64,000 bases of DNA from positions 6,293,057 to 6,357,056 of the forward strand of contig NC_133118.1 of assembly GCF_022965805.1 (NCBI RefSeq). Reading direction: 5' to 3'. Position numbers and translations under genes: made by a program. Source of the stretch: Primulina eburnea (Eukaryota; Streptophyta; Magnoliopsida; Lamiales; Gesneriaceae). The notes beneath the pieces were generated by a model. It was not told the origin of the DNA. It ran no database searches and worked only from the letters and a program-made list of their open reading frames with translations. Shown here in pieces: positions 56,999 to 64,000 of the stretch (positions within the stretch are counted from its first letter, which is position 1; the number at the start of each line of letters is the position of its first letter).

Positions 56999-57235
56999 AC
57001 GTTTAGCACTTTTTATTTTTCTGGTAGTTGTAATAATTTTCCTGAATCTAATGAAATTTCTTCCATTCACCCCAGCGTCGTCGTGCTAATTTGTGAGTAA
57101 GAAAGATTTACCCAGTGTTGGAAGATATCCTGGTTATGATAGTATCTGAGTGATGACATTTAGTAATGTTACGTACCGAGGATCAATCAACTCAGGCAAC
57201 CGAGACTCTGGATTCCCCCGATTTGATAATAAATT

Positions 57236-57557
57236 GAAGGGAAGCCGGGGCATGGTATCACCCGGGCCCTTAATAACTTGTTGAAGGGAAGCCGGGGCAT
57301 GGTATCACCCGGGCCCTTAATGATTTGTTGAAGGGAAGCCGGGGCATGGTATCACCCGGGCCCTTAATGATTTGTTGAAGGGAAGCCGGGGCATGGTATC
57401 ACCCGGGCCCTTAATGATTTGTTGAAGGGAAGCCGGGGCATGGTATCACCCGGGCCCTTAATGATTTTTTGAAGGGAAGCCGGGGCATGGTATCACCCGG
57501 GCCCTTAATAATTTGTGGAAGGGAAGCCGGGGCATGGTATCCCCCGGGCCCTTATAT
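57236..57557. repeat. 47-bp tandem repeat, seven copies
   Basis: Copies start at 57236, 57283, 57330, 57377, 57424, 57471 and 57518, exactly 47 bp apart. Each contains gaagccggggcatggtatc and acccgggccctta. Copies are nearly identical, so expansion is recent. The array is 3' of the antisense gene and ends about 100 bp before the integrase stop. Confidence 0.95.
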
Positions 57558-57656
57558 ATATATGGGCCGGGGTTCGGGACCTACCGGGCTTAAGAATAAT
57601 CTTCTCCGAAGCTTGATTTTTATTGCCAAGTAATCACAGGAAATTTACAACAACTT

Positions 57657-58095
57657 CTAAGGAAAATATTTTTTAAGGTGGAAAGCATTCAAGGGTCTTT
57701 TGAGGGGATGGTCCTGCTCATCCTCAAGATAATAAGCGCCCGAGCTGACTCTGCGTACCACTTTGTAAGGTCCTTCCCATCGGGCATCAAGCTTGCCAAC
57801 ATCTCCAGCCGGGTTTGCTTTTTTGAGGACCATGTCTCCTATCTGGAACTCTCGGTGTCGGACCCTTTGGTTATAAGCTTTCATCACCCTACGTCGATAA
57901 GCCTCCATTTTGATTGCCGCTCTTTCTCTCCTTTCTTCAATGAGATCGAGTTCACTGGCCCAGGGCATTATCATTGTTTTCCGGATATGTGTGCACCCGA
58001 GTTGAGGTTTGCCCGATCTCGGCCGGGAGCACTGCTTCAGAGCCATACACCAAGCTGAATGGTGTTTCCCCGGTAGCCGTTCGAGTTGTAGTACT
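57657..58095 (-). pseudogene. Tat-2 integrase C-terminus, truncated by Gypsy-C
   Basis: The minus-strand ORF 58046-57657 encodes ERRERAAIKMEAYRRRVM ... FQIGDMVLKKANPAGDVGKLDARWEGPYKVVRR ... RPLNAFHLKKYFP, the usual Tat pol end. Upstream sequence to 58095 (TPFSLVYGSEAVLPAEIG) is in another frame, so one frameshift is present near 57975. The rest of pol is cut off at 58095. Confidence 0.88.
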
Positions 58096-59249
58096 GTAGT
58101 ATCCCGATGCCTAATTTGAGTTAATTATTGGATTAAATATTATTTCGGTGGGATCGGAAGGACCGAACAAGGTTCGGATCGTCCGACCAGGGTTCGGATC
58201 GTCCGAAGACAGGTGGCTGGACACGTGGAAGACATGCAGGATTCGGATCGTCCGATCAAGGTTCGGATCGTCTGAAGTGTGCCGGATCGGATCGTCCGAA
58301 GTGGATCGGATCTACCGATCGTTGTCTATAAATAGAGGCGCGAGGCTTCATTTGTTACTCGCCAATTCCGAGTGTTCCAGAGCGTTTTAGTCGTTTCTGA
58401 TGGGTTTCTAGTCTTTTCCCGAGGTTTAGGCACTAGCGGGGAGCTACTGGTTTTGTAGCGGAGTTGTGCTCTAGTTGGGAGCTAGCGGCATCAGTGGGCT
58501 GACTACGGACGCAGGCTTGATTCTAGGGCTGATTGCTAGGATCTACTGGTTTGAGGTACGAAAGTACTATCCGAGATAGCAGGATTGAGTATACTTTGCT
58601 ATGTGTTGCATGTTTATATGTTGCATTATTATCTGTCATATGATGCATGGTTTATTATCCGGCATTTGCATAATCATGTTGAGCCTGATTATCTTTGAGA
58701 TAGCCTGTTGAGAGGGTGCTCAGCCCTCGTTTGTTGTGGATGGTTGGACCCCGTTGGCCGACGGTGGTCAGGTCACCGGTATATCCACAGGTTTATTTTG
58801 GTATGGGAGCCACCTCCTGGTGCGACGGCGCAGAGTGCTACATACCTTGACGTCATTTACCTGAGCAGTATTTCGTTATACCCAGATCCTGGTATCCAGT
58901 ACATTTTGCATACATGCATGTCATAGTCTTGTATACTCATGCTTTCGGTGCTGAGCGTTTTATGCTCACGTCCTCGGTTTATCTCTGTTTTGGACACCCT
59001 ATTCGATGGGGCAGGTCTCAGGTTGGGCGGTCCAGGAGGGAGTGGACAGGGAGCTGGCAGAGGTTGACTTGTAGTTATTGGTATTCGTTCTTGGTATTTA
59101 GTTAAATCTGGTTGTTTAAGTATTTTGTACTTACAGATTCGATTGGGTTGTATTACTGTTTTTCCGCTGTATTACCTGATTCAGTTTTAAATGTTAATTT
59201 TGCATGCTTAAGTTCTGATTAGTTGGTGATTCTGGAACGGGTCACTACA
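58096..59249 (+). repeat. Gypsy-C 5' LTR with palindrome array
   Basis: This LTR is 1154 bp, begins tgtagtatcccg and ends gggtcactaca. Six copies of the TTCGGA-N3-TCCGAA family (58160-58320) end 6 bp before tataaata at 58327-58334. The LTR is related to that of element D, which is in reverse orientation at 61781-63225. Confidence 0.88.
58160..58334 (+). promoter_or_regulatory. Gypsy-C U3 promoter: TTCGGATCGTCCGAA array and TATA box
   Basis: Six copies (one exact, five with one or two changes) occur in about 160 bp. Most have the centre tcg, unlike Copia-1 where acg and tct dominate. The TATA box follows within 6 bp. Confidence 0.85.
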
Positions 59250-59253
59250 TTTA

Positions 59254-59265
59254 TGGTATCAGAGC
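59254..59265 (+). other. Gypsy-C primer-binding site
   Basis: tggtatcagagc, complement of initiator-Met tRNA, is four bases after the LTR end. Confidence 0.95.
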
Positions 59266-59334
59266 ATGCATTAATATTTTGGGATTAGAACTGTTCTTTT
59301 GGGTTTAATCTCTGGTAACTTTTGTAGCTAAGAG

Positions 59335-59669
59335 ATGTCTGGTTTTGACGACGATGCTAGTAGTCATGGCAGCATTGGACGCTGGGGAGACCGCGACGAT
59401 CGGGAGCGTCGTCGAGAGCATCGAGAACGTCGTCAACACCGTCGTGATGAGCCTCGGAGTTTTAGTATGCATCGGTTCTTGCAGATGGGGCCGAAACCTC
59501 TTTCGGGCGGTGAGACTCCGGATGTTGCGGAGAACTGGCTTGAGAGGATGGAGAGCTTGCTTCAAGACTTTTCAGTGCTCGGCGGAACAGCAGATTGATA
59601 CCCTTGATTTCTTGCTGGAGGGTGGTGCGCGCAAGTGGTGGAGGTCTACCTCTGCACCGATAGTTCAGT
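59335..59669 (+). pseudogene. Gypsy-C gag N-terminus, frameshifted and internally deleted
   Basis: The start is ATG 59335 (MSGFDDDASSHGSIGRW), followed by an Arg/Asp-rich stretch and the capsid start PDVAENWLERMESLLQDF. An extra base in a T run near 59570 shifts the frame, which continues as SAEQQIDTLDFLLEGGARKWW. At about 59668 the sequence jumps to [14 protein letters not shown]. By comparison with the gag of element D, roughly 60-70 codons of capsid are missing. Confidence 0.82.
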
Positions 59670-61780
59670 GACAATGCTAGGGCCAAGTATAACCATTTTC
59701 TCCAGGGCCTCAATCAGGAGATTTTTGATCGGGTTGTTGTCTGCGATGATCCGACATCGTATGAGGGCCTTGTGAACCGTTGTCGTCAGGCTGAGGGCAG
59801 TTTGCTGAGAGTTCGAGCCATGCAGTCTGCTCGTCCTACTAGTTCTTTGGGTCCCCGCGCCCAAGCATTCAAGAAAGCTGGATCTACTTCTTCTTCCTCT
59901 GGATCTGGAGGAGTTCACCATTTTGGGAAGAAGAAGGGCCCGTGTCAGCATTGCGGGAAGGATCATCCGACGGAGCGTTGTCGCAAAGTTGCGGGTGCTT
60001 GTTACAAATGCGGTGAGATGGGCCATATGAAGAGAGACTGTCCACAGACGGGCGGAGGATCAGGATCTGGTTCTCAGGCTTCAGTTCATCAGAGGCCACA
60101 GCAGGGACAGTCTACTCAGGGTTCTAACCTCCGACCGCGTACTCAAGGGCAGGTCTTTGCTCTTAACCAGGATCAGGCTGCTGAGGAGAACGACAGAGTT
60201 ATCGCAGGTGTTTTTTTATTATATGGATTACCTGCTTACGTTCTCATTGATACTGGTGCATCACATTCATTCATATCTGCGAGATTTGCTAAGCGTCATG
60301 CATTACCTTTCACTTCTTTGGACGTTGTGGTATCTGTTTCCACACCGATGGGTCATTCGGTGCTAGCTAAATGTCTAGTTTTGGGTTGTCCTCTAGAGTT
60401 TGAGGGTAATGTTTTAACTGCTAATTTGATGATTCTTGCGATGGAGGATTTTGATTGCATTCTGGGAATAGATGTGCTGACTGTGTTTAGAGCTACTGTG
60501 GACTGTTATCAGAAGTTTGTGCAGTTTCGTCCAGTTGAGGGCGACAGTTGGTTTTTCTATGGAGAGGGAGCGCGACCCCCGATGCCCGTGGTTTCTGCTC
60601 TGAAAGCCTGTCGTGCTTTAGAGTCGGGCGGGGAAGGCTACCTTATCTATGCTATTGATTCGTCCGCAGATAGTGTCGGTATCAGCGACATTCCAGTGGT
60701 TTGCGATTTTCCGGATGTTTTTCCCGAGGAGATTCCTGGTTTTCCTCCCGTTCGGGAAGTGGATTTCGGCATTGATTTAGTGCCAGGCACGGCACCAATC
60801 TCTAGAGCTCCTTATCGTTTAGCTCCATCGGAGATGCAAGAATTGAAACAGCAGTTGCAGGATCTTCTTGACAAGGGGTATATTCGACCCAGTATGTCCC
60901 CGTGGGGAGCACCAGTTCTTTTTGTCAAAAAGAAGGATGGTTCTATGCGGCTCTGCATAGATTATCGGCAGTTGAATCGTGCTACGATAAAGAATAAGTA
61001 TCCGTTGCCACGGATTGATGATTTATTTGATCAACTGCAAGGTACCTCTGTGTATTCCAAGATTGATTTAAGGTCTGGTTATCATCAGCTTCGAGTTCAT
61101 CAGGGAGATATATCGAAGACTGCATTCAGGACCCGGTATGGGCATTATGAGTTTCTGGTTATGCCTTTTGGGGTGACGAATGCACCAGCAGTTTTTATGG
61201 ATCTGATGAATCGGGTTTTTCGGGAATTCTTGGATAAGTTTGTTGTGGTGTTTATAGATGATATCTTAATCTATTCGCATGATCAGCAAGAACACGTACA
61301 ACACTTAAGGATTATTTTACAGACATTTCGCGAGAATCAGCTTTATGCGAAGTTGAGTAAATGTGAGTTTTGGATTGACATGGTTGTATTCCTTGGTCAT
61401 GTCATTTCTAGCAAGGGAGTTTCAGTTGACCCGAGCAAGGTGGAAGCGGTATTGAACTGGTCGCGTCCGACGACAGTAGCCGAGATCCGCAGTTTTTTGG
61501 GATTGGCTGGGTATTATCGCCGTTTCATTGTCAACTTCTCTCAGGTTGCTAAGCCACTCACTCAGCTCACTCGGAAAGATGTTTCATTTGAGTGGACATC
61601 AGAGTGCGAAGAGAGTTTCTTGGAACTTCGCAGACGTTTGACATCTGCGCCTATTTTGGCTTTACCGTCTGGATCTGGTGGTTTCAGTGTTTACACTGAT
61701 GCCTCTTTACAGGGACTAGGGTGTGTTCTGATGCAGAATGAGCATGTGATTGCTTATGCGTCGAGACAGTTGAAGCCTCA
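59670..61780 (+). pseudogene. Gypsy-C gag end, protease, reverse transcriptase and RNase H in one open frame, truncated
   Basis: One frame is open from about 59664 to the insertion of element D. Parts in order: Gag [15 protein letters not shown], zinc knuckle [14 protein letters not shown], protease [16 protein letters not shown], reverse transcriptase from [19 protein letters not shown] to the catalytic FIDDILIYS, RNase H start [16 protein letters not shown] and ASRQLKPH. The lineage looks Tekay/Del-like. The frame runs on to a stop at 61811, but residues after 61780 come from the inserted LTR. Without the gag lesions upstream this copy would look quite intact. Confidence 0.9.
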
Positions 61781-63225
61781 TGTAGTGACCCATTCCAGAA
61801 TCACCTACTAGGCAAGAACTAAACATGCAATTAACCTAATTAACAATAATCAGAGATAACAGCGGAAATAGTCAACAAAATAATGGTTATACAACCCAAT
61901 CGAAGTCTAGAATAACTCAAAATAAAATGTCCAATACAACCATATCGAATCAAATGGAAAACACTGAAAACTAAACCAACCAGCTACTCAACGTCCTCCT
62001 CCTGCTCCTCCTGAGCCATACAACCTGAGGCCTGCCCCGTGGGAATGGGGTGTCCAAGAATAAACAAAACCGAGGACGTGAGCGATAAGAACGCCCAGTA
62101 CAAAAGTATGAGTATACAGACCTATATGAAATGCACATGCTATGATCATGATACCGGGGTAGTCAAGAAACAGGAGTCACAAAAGGATCTCAACAATGCT
62201 CAGTCTAGAGGCGCCAAGTGGATAGTGCCGCGCGGTACACCTCTGGGTCACTGCATCCACTACAAGACAGACGTGGACCTAAAATGTCCCGGACCACCGA
62301 AGCCCTCCCGACCCGTCGGCCACTGTGTACTCTCGGTGTCCATGCGTCCACAAGACAGGACTGAGCGGCCCCAAGATATAGCTTATCTCGAAAGAGATAC
62401 AGCTCAACAGTAAAGGCTATCTCAAAGGAGAATACGGCTCAACATGAAATGCAACGTGCAGTAATAAACGTGACATAATAGCATGCGTCATATGACATAT
62501 AACAATGCAGCAAATAATCATGCAACACATATATGAATGTATACTCAACCAGGATATCTCGGATAGTACTTTCGTACCTCTATCACAGCAAGCCTAACCT
62601 TACGCAACACCGCTAATCAGGTCTAGCACAAGCCTACGCATCAAAAGCATACTCAATCAATACTACCATGCTCGACTAGCAAAACCAGTACTCCCTAGTA
62701 CTACCAAAGGTTTAGGGTTTACCTTCGTCCGTCGACAGCCCTTTGATGTCGATTGCCTTGAAACTCAGGCGCCGCTACGCTACTACTCCTGGCAGCTCTT
62801 GGCTATCGCTCGACCAACAACTAACCCTAGAAACCTTCCAAATCCTCTCAACTATGAGGCAAAATCATGAATTGGCAAGTCACAAATGAGAAATCCGAGC
62901 ACTATTTATAGGCCATGTTCGGATCCTCCGAACAACACTTCGGAACGTCCGAACGCTACGTGTCCATTGGCTCTTGACAGCTCATGATCGGATCCTCCGA
63001 TCATACACTTCGGACCGTCCGAACATGCATGGAAAATGACGTGTCGATCAACACTTGACACCTATGATCGGATTCACCGAACTATACTTCGGATCGTCCG
63101 AACTCTTCGGTGCTTCCGAACCCTCTTCGGTCCGTCCGATCATGACCATAGCCAAAATTACACCTTAAACCTTCTTAATCATCATTACTCCGTTAATTAC
63201 CCAATTTGGAATTCGGGCTACTACA
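61781..63225 (-). repeat. Element D 3' LTR
   Basis: The LTR is 1445 bp. On the minus strand it begins TGTAGTAGCCCG and ends GGGTCACTACA, like Gypsy-C. The TATA box is at 62903-62910 and the palindrome array at 62918-63150, with eight copies of which four are exact. Confidence 0.88.
62903..63150 (-). promoter_or_regulatory. Element D U3 promoter: TTCGGA/TCCGAA array and TATA box
   Basis: Eight 6-3-6 palindromes lie upstream of the TATA box on the minus strand. The spacer between TATA and the first copy is ggccatg (7 bp), the same as in the Copia-1 internal promoter. The 22 bases 62902-62923 are identical to 5704-5725. Confidence 0.88.
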
Positions 63226-63245
63226 TTCTCCCCCCCTTAAAAAGA
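63226..63245 (-). other. Element D polypurine tract
   Basis: The plus-strand ttctcccccccttaaaaaga adjoins the LTR. On the coding strand it reads as a purine run (aaggggggg core) after the tttcgaggacgaaat signature usual for chromoviruses. Confidence 0.85.
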
Positions 63246-63326
63246 TTTCGTCCTCGAAATCTAGGCAAGAGAATAAAACACCATTGTAGTACACTGCAAA
63301 TATTCTTCATTACAACTGTATAACAA

Positions 63327-64000
63327 TTACATCCCAGGCTGATCCTGGTTCAGCGCAAAAACCTGACCTTGGGCACGAGGTCGAAGATTCGAACTACCCA
63401 CTGCCTGACCCTGTCTCCTCTGCTGAACAGTCGTCTGGGATCCAGAACCAGATCCTGCTCCACCTCGCAGCTGAGGACAATTCTTCTTGAGATGACCCAT
63501 CTCTCCGCACTGAAAACAAGCTCCTGCTGCTAATCGGCATTGCTCCGATGTATGGTTCTTCCCACAATGCGCACAAGAATCCTTCTTCTCACCAAAGCGA
63601 ACAACACCGCTAGACCTTGATCCAGATCCAGAAGAAGAAGAACCAGATTTCTTGAAAGACTGAGGTCGAGGACTCAAAGTACTCGGAGGTCTGGAAGAAA
63701 GAATAGCCCTACCACGCTGGAGACTGATCTCTGCTTGGCGACACCGGTTCACTAACCCATCATAAGAAGTAGGATTATCACAGACAGTGACTCGATCAAA
63801 GATCTTCTGATTAAGGCCCTGAAGGAAATGATCGTACTTGGCTTCAGAACTGCCACTGATATGAGGCGCAGAGGGTAACAACTCGAAGAATTTCTGCTGA
63901 TACTCATCAACAGACATACTCCCCTGCTTAAGGTTCAGGAGCTCAATCGTCTTGGCCTGGCGAAGGGCTGGAGGAAAGTACAGCTGCATGAACGCTGCAC
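63327..64000 (-). CDS. Element D gag, open to the window edge
   Basis: This is an open reading frame of at least 224 codons on the minus strand, continuing past the window end (…AAFMQLYFPPALRQAK). It holds the capsid end [37 protein letters not shown], a Ser/Gly-rich linker and the zinc knuckle CFQCGEMGHLKKNC, and ends ALNQDQPGM. In Gypsy-C the matching place reads [17 protein letters not shown] and goes on into protease. The frame is intact here, so Gag may still be made. Capsid and RNA-binding roles are expected. Confidence 0.88.
   Translation of the reverse strand, partial: AAFMQLYFPPALRQAKTIELLNLKQGSMSVDEYQQKFFELLPSAPHISGSSEAKYDHFLQGLNQKIFDRVTVCDNPTSYDGLVNRCRQAEISLQRGRAILSSRPPSTLSPRPQSFKKSGSSSSGSGSRSSGVVRFGEKKDSCAHCGKNHTSEQCRLAAGACFQCGEMGHLKKNCPQLRGGAGSGSGSQTTVQQRRQGQAVGSSNLRPRAQGQVFALNQDQPGM

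Larger units (their letters stand above)
51341..58095 (-). mobile_element. Tat-2: 3' half of a Tat-lineage Ty3/gypsy element with three antisense genes
   Basis: Minus-strand order: integrase end (58095-57657), then a 5.5-kb region with three plus-strand cassettes (spliced Transposase_28-like gene, gene C, gene B), then polypurine tract and 3' LTR 51341-52160. The left flank is ataac. The other half was displaced by insertion of Gypsy-C at 58096 and may continue beyond the window. Confidence 0.85.
58096..61780 (+). mobile_element. Gypsy-C: chromovirus-type Ty3/gypsy element, interrupted by element D
   Basis: The 5' LTR is 58096-59249 with left flank agtac. The primer site TGGTATCAGAGC is at 59254-59265. 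gag and pol follow up to RNase H, where element D is inserted at 61781. The rest (integrase, 3' LTR) must lie past the window if it exists. Confidence 0.88.
61781..64000 (-). mobile_element. Element D: gag-only (TR-GAG-like) relative of Gypsy-C, partial
   Basis: It is inserted in Gypsy-C RNase H (left flank cctca). It has the 3' LTR 61781-63225, polypurine tract 63226-63245 and a gag ORF ending at 63327. The gag stop lies where protease should begin, and only about 100 bp separate it from the polypurine tract. No pol sequence exists between gag and the LTR. The 5' part lies beyond the window. Confidence 0.82.

Noticed and set aside
57236..57557. CRISPR-like array
   Set aside because: The units are head-to-tail with no variable spacers, and the window is clearly plant nuclear DNA. 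It is a tandem repeat.

Overview
This window is plant nuclear DNA, almost certainly from a eudicot and possibly an asterid. Lineage below eudicot is an inference, made mainly from the style of the retrotransposon accessory proteins. Two host genes are visible: a C2H2 zinc-finger repressor gene of the ZAT (C1-2i) type at 866-1581, which is frameshifted just before its EAR motif, and a four-exon TGD5-like glycine-rich protein gene on the minus strand at 50967-44630. Nearly everything else is LTR retrotransposon DNA nested to four levels.

Left nest (about 2607-43923). The outermost layer is an old Tat-lineage Ty3/gypsy element (Tat-1, minus strand). Its 3' LTR is split by a young Copia element (Copia-1, 2863-11496, TSD gaatc). 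Its boundary between integrase and the antisense gene is split by a chromovirus (Gypsy-A, 13892-36180, TSD atcct). Its gag is split by a solo LTR (40326-43026, TSD gggtg). Reverse transcriptase is missing from Tat-1, with an LTR-like fragment in its place. Gypsy-A contains a chimeric junction to a second chromovirus (Gypsy-B, with LTR 18540-21213). Its 3' LTR is split by Copia-2 (22617-35372, TSD cgtca/cgtta), and the 3' LTR of Copia-2 is split by another solo LTR (23457-25334, TSD ataac).

Right nest (51341 to the end). The 3' half of a second Tat element (Tat-2, minus strand) starts about 290 bp upstream of the TGD5-like TATA box. It is cut at 58096 by Gypsy-C (plus strand). Gypsy-C is cut at 61781 by a minus-strand gag-only relative (element D) that runs off the window.

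The most unusual content is the accessory gene layer. (1) A family of small helical proteins (two full copies of 139 aa and one broken copy of 142 codons) is encoded antisense to the host retrotransposon, each copy with its own TATA box. One copy is in a Copia element and two are in Tat-2. (2) The antisense side of Tat-2 is a row of three cassettes, each made of TATA box, ORF and GC-rich tandem array. The third ORF is a spliced Transposase_28-like gene whose first intron is conserved in Tat-1. (3) Both Copia elements carry a sense-strand accessory ORF after pol with a common N-terminal pattern and a C-terminal coiled coil. In Copia-1 this ORF is intact while gag-pol is broken, and its promoter appears to be a captured piece of a Gypsy-C/D-type LTR. 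(4) Arrays of a 6-3-6 imperfect palindrome (TTCGGA-N3-TCCGAA) sit directly upstream of TATA boxes in Copia-1 LTRs, in the Copia-1 internal promoter and in two Gypsy LTRs.

All calls come from reading the sequence. No database search was possible, so novelty is not established.
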